A stretch of DNA of 50,261 nucleotides, taken from the NCBI GenBank assembly GCA_913061185.1, contig CAJXTI010000022.1:1-50261 (forward strand), given 5' to 3'. Position numbers and translations under genes: made by a program. Within the stretch, counting starts at the first letter, position 1. Every line of letters begins with the position of its first letter. This DNA is from an uncultured Oceanobacter sp. (GTDB lineage Bacteria > Pseudomonadota > Gammaproteobacteria > Pseudomonadales > Oceanobacteraceae). Shown here piece by piece: positions 27,031-35,489 of this stretch. The notes under the pieces were generated by a model. The model worked only from the letters and a program-made list of their open reading frames with translations. It was not told the origin of the DNA and made no database searches.

Positions 27031-27261
27031 TTAGTACTGCTCGGCTTTGGCTGCCTCTTCCTGTGCCGCGATCGTCGCTGGAGTGACCAGCTCCGCTGAA
27101 ATTTCGCGCAGGGCAATAACGGTCGGCTTGTCGTTCTCTTCCGGTACCAGTGGCTCAAAGCCTTCGACTGCGAGTTGGCGCGCGCGCTTGGTCGCAAGCA
27201 TTACCAATTCGAAGCGGTTATCAACGTTGGTCAGACAATCTTCAACAGTTACGCGTGCCAT
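27031..27261 (-). CDS. rpoZ: RpoZ, RNA polymerase omega subunit
   Basis: Small subunit that chaperones beta-prime and forms part of a ppGpp site on RNA polymerase. Length 76 aa. [20 protein letters not shown] and the following helix ATKRARQLA are the omega signature. ATG 27261 is the family start; the frame also has an upstream ATG at 27270. It precedes spoT by 35 bp. Normally gmk lies directly upstream; here 1.2 kb containing an opposite-strand gene intervenes. Confidence 0.96.
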   Translation of the reverse strand: MARVTVEDCLTNVDNRFELVMLATKRARQLAVEGFEPLVPEENDKPTVIALREISAELVTPATIAAQEEAAKAEQY

Positions 27262-27535
27262 AAAATTCAAAGTTCCCGTCAGATGAGAAATCGGTAGAAC
27301 CGGGCATTTTAACTGATTTTCTTGGATATGGAAGCTGCTTTGTTGGTGATCATGCGGGTCAACCGGGTATTAAATTGTCGGGTTATATCAGCGCTTGTAG
27401 GATTTGGTCAGTACTGGCAAGGGTTGCAGAGCTGTTGGCGACAATATGCGATTATCAAAAACATCGGGTTTTCAGACAGAGTAAGCCCACCAAAGTCCAT
27501 CTCTGTTGCAAGCAGAGAATGAAAGTGAGGTTACC

Positions 27536-28453
27536 TTGATACCAACGGTCAAAATTCTCAGCCGTCGCCGATTGCTGGCGCGGGCGACATCTCTGGCTGC
27601 GTCTCTGGCCATTACGCTACCGGTCACCGGCCTGGTTGGATGTGGTGGTTCGGAGTCAGTATCGGACTCTGACAGTCGTACGGATACTACTGATTTAGCG
27701 GAGAGCGATTCTGATTCATCAACCGATACTTCGTCTGACAGTGACAGTGACAGTGTTGCCTCAGATGAGTCGCTGGCACAGGATAATTCAGCAATCGACT
27801 GGGCTTCCGGTGGCACCGACAGCATGTCGGCAGAATACCCGAACCCTTTTGATGCAGGTTATGGCAATACCTGTGATCTGACCAGTCAGACCACGGCAGG
27901 GCCGTGTTATTCCGACACCGTGGCGCGGGAAGACATATCCGAAGGTCGGGTCGGCTTGCCAACTCGATTGTGTTTCCGGCTGGTGGATGCTAATTGCGAT
28001 CCGGTTGCCGGAGCGGTAGTCGATATTTGGCACTGCGACCGCCTTGGGGTGTACTCGGGCGATGCGATGCAGTCGGTAAATTTTTGTACTGGGGGCGATA
28101 GCGAATATACCAGCAACGATTTCTTTCGTGGCACTCAGACAACCGATGCCGATGGTGTCGTCTGGTTCAGTACCTGCTTTCCGGGCTGGTACAGCAGCCG
28201 AGCGGTGCACATTCATTTTATTGTTAGCATTAACAATACCAGCTACGTAACGTCGCAGGTGGGTTTTGTGGATGACCTGGTCGATGACATTCTCACCAGT
28301 CACGCTGAATACAGTAGCCGGGGAACGCCAGACACGCACAATTATAACGATACTGTCTTCCCGTCATCTGGCTATGAGGAGTATTTGCTCGATACCCATA
28401 AAATGTCGGATGGCTCGATGCTGGCATGGAAAACGCTGATGATTAACGCTTGA
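27536..28453 (+). CDS. Tat-exported intradiol-dioxygenase-like lipoprotein
   Basis: Length 305 aa. The N-terminus has a twin-arginine motif (SRRRLLARA) and a hydrophobic stretch ending in a lipobox TGLVGC (C36), followed by a Ser/Asp-rich linker of about 50 aa. The C-terminal domain has the intradiol ring-cleavage signature: TAGPCY (first Tyr), AVVDIWHCDRLGVYSG, and FPGWYSSRAVHIHF giving Tyr, Arg and two His (iron ligands). So it probably acts on a catechol-like aromatic outside the cytoplasm. I chose the TTG at 27536 because GTGAGG lies 6-7 nt before it; no ATG is in frame. It lies between rpoZ and gmk on the opposite strand, with its stop 2 bp from that of gmk. Confidence 0.8.
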   Translation: MIPTVKILSRRRLLARATSLAASLAITLPVTGLVGCGGSESVSDSDSRTDTTDLAESDSDSSTDTSSDSDSDSVASDESLAQDNSAIDWASGGTDSMSAEYPNPFDAGYGNTCDLTSQTTAGPCYSDTVAREDISEGRVGLPTRLCFRLVDANCDPVAGAVVDIWHCDRLGVYSGDAMQSVNFCTGGDSEYTSNDFFRGTQTTDADGVVWFSTCFPGWYSSRAVHIHFIVSINNTSYVTSQVGFVDDLVDDILTSHAEYSSRGTPDTHNYNDTVFPSSGYEEYLLDTHKMSDGSMLAWKTLMINA

Positions 28454-28455
28454 TT

Positions 28456-29112
<657 letters not shown>

Positions 29113-29154
29113 TCAGCCAGTATATCAAAATCTGTTGGTCAGGCTTGTTTGCGG

Positions 29155-30306
29155 TCAGTTGGCCACCCACCAGATACCGCTGACAACCAGTAGCGAAAAG
29201 GGCATGGACAGCAGAATCATCATGGCCACTTCATCGGCAGGGCCTTTGTAACGCGCTGTCAACATGTAACTGATGACGGCCATGGGCATCGCTTGCTGCA
29301 CCAGCATGGTCAGGGTTTCGGTCTCGGATAGTGGCACGATCCGGGTAACCAACAAGGCCACCGCGACTCCGATGAATGGGCGCCAGGCAGAAAACAGCAA
29401 GGTACGACCGAATGCCGATCGATCCGACCAGCTCAACTGTGCTACGGAACGGCCCAGTAGCATCAACATAATGGGTAAGGTAATGCCGCCGAGCATCGAC
29501 AGGGTTTTCATTACTGGATCCGGCAACGACAGCCCAAGAGACAACACCGCGGCACCGATGATCAATGCCAGAATCGGCCCGTTTTTGATCAGCTGACGCG
29601 GAGAAAAGTCCCCCGACATACAGCCTACACCCAAGGTAAAGTGGCTGATTTGTACCACTGAAGAGATCACCACGGCGGCGGCCAGACCTTCATCCCCAAA
29701 CAGGGCGTAACACACCGGAATACCCAGATTGCCTGTATTCGGATTGGTTAGCGGTGGTAAATAGAAGCGCGGACTTTGGCCAATCAGACGCAGAAATATC
29801 TAGGGGGCGTTCTCAATTGGTCAATCGGACCTGCTGAGAGCCCGTTGGCTTCAGAACAAGGCATGAGGAGTGTGGTTTAGCGTGCTCAATAAGCGACGAA
29901 TAACACCGTTCTGGAGTCAACAGGCCTCAGCCCGAAGGGTTATGGTTAAAAATCCATCATGCGGTGTTGTTGAACTTGAAAAGGGCCCACCATTCTCTGC
30001 GTTCAACGCCTTGCCTGATGGATTTTTTCTCCATAACAGGACGCGTTAACTAATTGAGAGCGCCCCCTGGGTCACGACGGCAACTATTGCCAGAATCAAC
30101 ACGGTCGTACCGACCAGCTTGGCCATGCCCAGCACATCCATTTTCATCGACAGGACGGACGTCAGCAGTAAGGCTGGTACACCAATATGACTGACCAGGG
30201 CACCCAGTGTCGGGCTGTCGAGATAATCGGTTTTTCTGCTTAACAAGATGCCTAATAGCATCAGCAAAAAAATCGGGGTGAGGGCACTGGCAAGAGCCTG
30301 AAGCAT
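29155..30306 (-). pseudogene. AEC-family transporter gene interrupted by a MITE-like element
   Basis: Auxin-efflux-carrier-type permease. The N-terminal part (30306-30067) encodes 80 codons beginning MLQALASALTPIFLLMLLGI. The C-terminal part (29799-29155) resumes with IFLRLIGQSPRFYLPPL, the family motif NTGNLGIPV, then several hydrophobic helices. Removing the 263-bp insert and one 4-bp target copy joins them in frame (VVTQ-IFLR) to a 294-aa protein, the normal size. No other damage was seen, so the insertion looks recent. As it stands, reading from the start ends inside the element after about 85 residues. Confidence 0.88.
29804..30066. mobile_element. 263-bp MITE-like element with GGGGCG inverted ends
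   Basis: The ends are GGGGCGTTCTCAATTGGTCA (left) and the complement of GGGGCGCTCTCAATTAGTTA (right). They match at 17 of 20 and weakly out to about 30 bases. Flanking 4-mers CTAG (29800-29803) and CTGG (30067-30070) look like a target duplication of YTRR type, as in IS5-like elements. Inside, GTTATGG..AAAAATCCATCA near 29940 pairs with TGATGGATTTTTT..CCATAAC near 30030, a second long stem. No transposase is encoded, so it must be mobilised in trans. Confidence 0.82.
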
Positions 30307-30424
30307 GGAACATTTACCGTACGACAACGATCGGAGCCGTATTCTAGCAGGCGGCAGACAATCTATCTGCGTACGGTTAGTTCGCGGGCGGTTCACTTGC
30401 TCGGCCGTTGATAATCCAGGCTGA

Positions 30425-31000
30425 TTACCGCGGGCGGGTGCTGGCGCAAATATCCCGGTGATCAAACTGGCGGGCTGCAGCCACCAGATTGGGGTAATCC
30501 GTCAAGGTGTGCAGCTCGCGGAACAGAATCCAGTCAACCAGGCACACGATACAAATTGCCGCGTAATTCCAGGCATCAAGCTGACCTGTGGCCGCTTGCT
30601 GATCGAGCCAGCCGAGGGAATCCTCAATACGTTCCCGTTGCAGTTTGAAGATCAGGCGATCCTCTGCGACTGGCAGCTCAGAGCGCTTGCTCATTAACAG
30701 GATGACCATGGAGTCGGTCACCGCATCGATCACGCTGACCTGATTCGCCTGTGCAAGCGTCAGCTCCGGCTGCTGCAAGCGTTTTTGCAGGTAGTGGTGA
30801 ATCACGTGGGAGTCGAAAATACGGCTGCCGTTATCTTCCAGCACCGGCATTTTGCGGATCGGAGTAATGGTGGCGAACGATGCCCGGTCTTCGTCTGTCA
30901 GAATGTTGACTGGCTGGAGTTGGTATTCCGTACCCTCCAGCTGCATTCTGATGCGTCGCACAAAGGGGGAAGCCAGGCTGCCGTACAGAGTCATCGTCAT
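30425..31000 (-). CDS. Glutathione S-transferase family protein
   Basis: Length 191 aa. The N-terminal thioredoxin-fold domain (residues 1-78) has LYGSLASPFVRRIRMQL with the catalytic-type Ser, the cis-Pro segment RKMPVLEDNG, and the glutathione gamma-Glu contact region RIFDSHVIHHYL. The C-terminal helical domain is shorter than usual, so helix content at the end may be reduced. ATG 31000 with AGGAG 6 nt upstream. Substrate unknown. Separated from the next glutathione-transferase gene by a palindromic repeat. Confidence 0.85.
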   Translation of the reverse strand: MTMTLYGSLASPFVRRIRMQLEGTEYQLQPVNILTDEDRASFATITPIRKMPVLEDNGSRIFDSHVIHHYLQKRLQQPELTLAQANQVSVIDAVTDSMVILLMSKRSELPVAEDRLIFKLQRERIEDSLGWLDQQAATGQLDAWNYAAICIVCLVDWILFRELHTLTDYPNLVAAARQFDHRDICASTRPR

Positions 31001-31029
31001 GAAAATCTCCTGAAAATATAACGCTCAAG

Positions 31030-31085
31030 GGGACATATATTTAATCCGGTGCTCACTCTGGGCTACCGGATTAAATAAATGTCCC
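31030..31085. repeat. Long palindromic repeat (REP-like)
   Basis: Two 21-base arms (31030-31050 and 31065-31085) pair with a single A-A mismatch around the 14-base loop GCTCACTCTGGGCT. The inner stem is ATTTAATCCGGT/ACCGGATTAAAT. A half-eroded copy in the opposite orientation lies at the left edge of the window. It sits in the gap between two glutathione-transferase genes, as REP-type repeats usually do. No transposase is near. Confidence 0.8.
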
Positions 31086-31174
31086 TCAAGCAATAAAACG
31101 TTGCCAGGCAATATCATGCAATGGATTGACGTTGCAGGACAGCCCCGCTTCTTTATTAAACTCGTTGCGGCCAA

Positions 31175-31849
31175 TCAGGGCGTCAGTACCGCCACGCTAC
31201 CGGTGCGCTCCATACACAGATTCAGCCATTGGGTGACGTGGTGGTAAGATTCCAGCTCCAGCACCTGTTTGGCGTCATACACCTTGCTGAGCGCCCTGAC
31301 CCATATATCCGCGATGCTGTAATTATCACCCATCACGTACCGATGATCGCTCAGGCGCTGGTTCAGCACCTTGAGCAGACGGCCGGTTTCATCCTGATAA
31401 CGGGCCAGCGCCCGCTTGTCCTCCCAATCCGCACCGCCAAATTTCTGGAAGAAACCAAATTGGCCGAACATCGGGCCAACACCGCCCATCTGCCACATCA
31501 ACCATTGGATCGTTTCATAACGGGCATGGCGGCCGGTAGGCAGGAAACGACCGCTCTTCTCCGCCAGATACAACAAAATGGCGCCACTTTCCCATAGCGC
31601 CAACGGTTTGCCGTCCGGGCCGTGGGGATCGATGATGGCCGGAATCTTGTTGTTCGGGTTTAACGCAAGAAACTCCGGGCTGTGCTGGTCAGCATGACTG
31701 AAACTGAGGCTGTGTTTCTCGTAGGGCAGGCCGGTCTCTTCCAGCATTGCCGATACCTTCAGGCCATTCGGCGTATCGACGCTATAGAGCTGGATAATAT
31801 CGGGATTATTGGCAGGCCAGCGTTGGGTAATCGGAAATTCGTCAAGCAT
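31175..31849 (-). CDS. YfcG/YghU-type glutathione-dependent disulfide oxidoreductase
   Basis: Length 224 aa. The thioredoxin-like domain has IQLYSVDTPNGLKVSAMLEE with the TPNG active-site block of the Nu-class, NPNNKIPAIIDPHG (cis-Pro) and LWESGAILLYLAEK. The helical domain begins WLMWQMGGVGPMFGQ, the other Nu-class mark. These enzymes bind two glutathiones and reduce disulfides or peroxides. I chose the ATG at 31849 with GAGGATCAGCACC upstream; the frame runs further to 31918 without family match. Confidence 0.88.
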   Translation of the reverse strand: MLDEFPITQRWPANNPDIIQLYSVDTPNGLKVSAMLEETGLPYEKHSLSFSHADQHSPEFLALNPNNKIPAIIDPHGPDGKPLALWESGAILLYLAEKSGRFLPTGRHARYETIQWLMWQMGGVGPMFGQFGFFQKFGGADWEDKRALARYQDETGRLLKVLNQRLSDHRYVMGDNYSIADIWVRALSKVYDAKQVLELESYHHVTQWLNLCMERTGSVAVLTP

Positions 31850-32155
31850 GGTGCTGATCCTCTTTTTTAATGAACACCTTTGTGGCACTCCGCGCTGGGG
31901 TTGGTTCCTGAGCGGCATTGATCACTGCCGAACGCTTTGGTGCAACAGTGGCTGTTGTCGTCGCCTTGGGCTATCACACGGAGCGTGGGGCCAGTTGGTT
32001 CTCGTTTCATCCCCCCCGTTTCCATGCTCCTGCGCGCAGTCACAAAAACTTAATGTCGCCACCCCATCAAAATCCCGTCTTTAGCTCTGTTCCTTGGGGG
32101 CGCAGCTCGGCTGTGTTCACAAACTTTTATCTTTTATCAAAAGGGAAGAGACGTA
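31850..32155. other. Divergent intergenic region before the TonB receptor
   Basis: This 306-bp gap separates the YfcG-like gene from the TonB-receptor gene and must hold both promoters. GGGAAGAG at 32143-32150 is the ribosome site of the receptor. I see no convincing sigma-70 boxes, no Pho or Fur-like palindrome and no FecI-type element. Confidence 0.5.
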
Positions 32156-35100
32156 ATGAGGGCTGGACATACTCGGCTAATCACCGGCACGTTAGGGCTG
32201 CTGATCGCCAGTCCGCTGTGGGCAGCGGGCATCAAAGTAGATTTTGTCATGGATGGTCAACCGGTGGGTGATGCCATCGTACTGGAGGATGGTCAGGAAC
32301 TGGGCCGTACCGACGCCAATGGCAGCTTCTGGATCGACAATCTCGATGGCGGCCGCAAGGCGCTGGTGGTTGAAGCGGCGGGTACGCGTATACCCGTCAG
32401 CTTTACACTGGACAGCGACGAAGCAGCGTTCGTTAGCATCAGCAAAACCAGCGGCGTGGCCAGCGCAGAAAAATCCGTTAAACGCATTCCACTGAGTCAG
32501 CTGAGCCGCGACAATGGCCAGGTCAGCTCTGACGATGCCGCTCTGTTCGGTGTGATTGAAGGTGCGATCACCGACGACATAACTGGCGCAGCCATCGCCA
32601 ACGTGGTGATCTCGGTAGAAGGAACCGATGTCAGCGCTCGTACAGACGGCTACGGCACCTACGACATCGAGCTGCCTGCCGGTAACTACCGTCTGACCCT
32701 GCAACATCCTGATTATCGCAGCCAGACGCTCTCCGGCGTCAAAGTCGTGTCACAGTTGTCAGTCAACCTCGAAACCCTGATGGCCAGCAGCGATGACGGC
32801 TACGACGGCACCATCGAAGAGGTCATCGCAACGTCCAGTTATCAAGCCTACAACCCGGTAGATATGGAACGTATGTCCAGCTCGGTAATGGACACCATGG
32901 ACTTTACCCAGATCGCCCGCTTTGACGACAGTACCGTCAGCTCGGCGCTTAAACGGGTGGTCGGGGTCAGTTTGGAAGACAGCCGCTATGCCATTGTGCG
33001 TGGTATGAAAAGCCGTTACCAATCCACTTATTTTAACGGCGCAGTGCTGCCTGCTACCGATCCGGCCCGTCGTGATCTGCCGCTGGATATCTTCCCGGCC
33101 AGCATTATGCAAACCCTGTCGTTGCAAAAAAGTGCCACTGCCGATGTGCCTGGCACTGCCACTGCAGGCCATATTGAAATGAAAACCAAGCCAACGCCGG
33201 ACGAAGGCTTCTTCAAAATATCGGCCACGCTGGGCTACGGCAAAGCCAACAGCGAAGAAGGCTATATGAGCAAAGAAAGTGGCGGCAGTGACTGGACCGG
33301 TTATGACGATGGTTTCCGCGAGATGCCAGACATTGCCAAACAGGCGCGTGGTTCCTATTTCTTTGGTGATCCGGACTCAGCAGGCAGTAATGGACTTGGG
33401 TATAGCGAAGAATTTCTCCAATACCGTGAAGACCTGGGTGAGTCCTTTGAAAACTACGGTATTTACAAAGGTGATCTGCCCGCTGACGTGTCCTTCAGCC
33501 TGGCTGGCGGTGACAGCTGGCTGACAGAAGACGGTCAGCGACTGGGGGTGATTGGAGCTTTCCGTTACAGTAATAAATGGACCAACGACGAAAAAATACA
33601 GAATGGTTTTGATCTGTATACCGTCAATAATTCTGATACTGGAGAACAGGAAAATATTATCGCTTTGACCTCATCCAAGGTCACTTACGATACCAATAAT
33701 ATTATTGACCTCAGTGCCATGCTAAACGCCGATTGGCGTATTACAGAAAACCACACCCTGGGAATAAACAATCTTTTACTGCGCCATACCACCAGCTCCG
33801 CAGAGTTTGAAGACCAATATAATATTGCCAGTGGTTACTGGATTGCCCAAAATGATATCGTTCTGCCAGAAGACCCGCGTGATTGGGCGGTGGACTCAGG
33901 TATTGAAAAATTTCAGACCCAAAGTATTGATTGGATAGAAGAGCAGTTGGTCAGTCATCAGCTATGGGGCGAGCACTATTTTGATATATCCGAAGTTTCT
34001 GGGATCTTGGGTAACCTTAAGGCCAATTGGCAAGTTGCCCGCTCGTCCAGCGAATACGATCGCCCCAATGCCCAGCGCTATACCTACCAGGGAAGCCAGA
34101 CCTCAGACCCTGCTCTTTTGATTGGCTATAGTACGGCTTATAATCTTTGGGAGTATTCTGAAGAAGATGGTAATGCCTCGAGTATCGATCTGGAACTACC
34201 TATTAACGAAACGGGTAATATTGCCGTTACTGCTAAAGCCGGTTTGTACAAATTGGACCGCACTCGGGATGGCTATGAAGACCGATTCTCCTATCGCGAT
34301 AATAAGTTAGAACAGGGAACCAGGGAAGATATCCTTTTGTATCCTGATCCTGCGGATATCTTTGTCGATGAATATGTTGGTGATGGCACTAATGGTAGTA
34401 ATGGTTTATATGTTAATTATGGCGGCTCTTTAAACGACGAAGATGATATTGGTATCGATAAAGGCTATCAGTACCGTGTTGAACAACACACCAACGCCAT
34501 GTACCTGCAAACTGATTGGAACCTGTGGAATACGGTCACCGCTAATTTGGGGGTACGTCGTGAATCCTTCAAGGTAGAAGCCGACCAGTACTACTACAAT
34601 CCGGAGCCATTGTACGAACTGCTGGACGAAACCAAGACCTTGCCATCCGTGGGGGCTACCTGGCTTATTAACGAGCGCTGGCAATTACGTGGTGCTTTCA
34701 GTAAAACTGTCAGCTGGCCAGAAACCTTCGAGCTGCTACCGCGTACCTATCGGGATATCGAAACCCTTACCGCGTATAAAGGTAATCCGGATCTGAAACC
34801 TGCGGATATCAAAAACTACGATATGCGTCTGGAATGGTACCCGAGCGATACCGAATCCGTCAGCTTGGGAGCCTATCGTAAAGATATGGACAACCCGATC
34901 GAAAACGCTTTCGACAGCATTGGTAATGACTACGATTACTACACCTTCGTCAACGTCGATTCCGGCAAGGTCAGCGGTTGGGAGCTGGATTTTCGTACGG
35001 AATTTGACCTGGGTTACAGCCATGCCTTCTTTGTTCAGGGTAACTACACCGATATCGAATCGGAAGTAACTCTTGCTGAAGACTCCAAAGAAACTGATCT

Positions 35101-35446
35101 GAATCGTCCATTACAAGGCCAGCCAGACTACATTGCTAACTTGCAATTGGGATACGATCATATTGAAACCGGCCAGGAAATTACCTTGGTATTTAACCGC
35201 AAAGGGAAAGAACTGGTCATTGTAACACCAGATGCGGGCAGTAACGTCACCAATGTGTATAGCGAACCTTATGATGATCTTAAAATTATCTATACCAAGC
35301 GCTTTGGTGACGATTTAAAGGTATCTTTATCAGGTGAAAACATCCTGGACTCTGAAAAACGCCAATATTATGAAAAATACAATGTGGCATATTTGAGTTA
35401 TAAGTCTGGCCCTAAATACAAGCTAAAAGTCAGCTACGACTTTTAG
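32156..35446 (+). CDS. TonB-dependent receptor with regulatory-like N-terminal domains
   Basis: Outer-membrane active transporter, 1096 aa. The signal peptide ends about residue 23 (SPLWA|AG). Two Ig-like segments follow (about 24-90 and 130-200; the second, GVIEGAITDDITGAAIANVV..., is a carboxypeptidase-regulatory-like domain). The TonB box is EEVIAT (about 220). The plug has ALKRVVGVSLEDSRYAIVRG and ATADVPGTATAGHIEM. The 22-strand barrel ends in KVSYDF with the C-terminal Phe needed for assembly. It has no STN domain, so it should transport rather than signal. GGGAAGAG precedes the ATG. A giant lipoprotein gene follows 43 bp later, probably in the same operon. The paralogous receptor at 42468-45521 shares plug and barrel motifs. 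Confidence 0.92.
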   Translation: MRAGHTRLITGTLGLLIASPLWAAGIKVDFVMDGQPVGDAIVLEDGQELGRTDANGSFWIDNLDGGRKALVVEAAGTRIPVSFTLDSDEAAFVSISKTSGVASAEKSVKRIPLSQLSRDNGQVSSDDAALFGVIEGAITDDITGAAIANVVISVEGTDVSARTDGYGTYDIELPAGNYRLTLQHPDYRSQTLSGVKVVSQLSVNLETLMASSDDGYDGTIEEVIATSSYQAYNPVDMERMSSSVMDTMDFTQIARFDDSTVSSALKRVVGVSLEDSRYAIVRGMKSRYQSTYFNGAVLPATDPARRDLPLDIFPASIMQTLSLQKSATADVPGTATAGHIEMKTKPTPDEGFFKISATLGYGKANSEEGYMSKESGGSDWTGYDDGFREMPDIAKQARGSYFFGDPDSAGSNGLGYSEEFLQYREDLGESFENYGIYKGDLPADVSFSLAGGDSWLTEDGQRLGVIGAFRYSNKWTNDEKIQNGFDLYTVNNSDTGEQENIIALTSSKVTYDTNNIIDLSAMLNADWRITENHTLGINNLLLRHTTSSAEFEDQYNIASGYWIAQNDIVLPEDPRDWAVDSGIEKFQTQSIDWIEEQLVSHQLWGEHYFDISEVSGILGNLKANWQVARSSSEYDRPNAQRYTYQGSQTSDPALLIGYSTAYNLWEYSEEDGNASSIDLELPINETGNIAVTAKAGLYKLDRTRDGYEDRFSYRDNKLEQGTREDILLYPDPADIFVDEYVGDGTNGSNGLYVNYGGSLNDEDDIGIDKGYQYRVEQHTNAMYLQTDWNLWNTVTANLGVRRESFKVEADQYYYNPEPLYELLDETKTLPSVGATWLINERWQLRGAFSKTVSWPETFELLPRTYRDIETLTAYKGNPDLKPADIKNYDMRLEWYPSDTESVSLGAYRKDMDNPIENAFDSIGNDYDYYTFVNVDSGKVSGWELDFRTEFDLGYSHAFFVQGNYTDIESEVTLAEDSKETDLNRPLQGQPDYIANLQLGYDHIETGQEITLVFNRKGKELVIVTPDAGSNVTNVYSEPYDDLKIIYTKRFGDDLKVSLSGENILDSEKRQYYEKYNVAYLSYKSGPKYKLKVSYDF

Positions 35447-35489
35447 TGCCGAATTTCCTGGATATCCAACATAAGTAACAGGTGAGAAT

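Noticed and set aside
27721..27775. Ser/Asp-rich tract of the dioxygenase gene as a DNA repeat array
   Set aside because: The repetition is at codon level for a low-complexity linker after the lipobox; it is short and irregular in nucleotide sequence.
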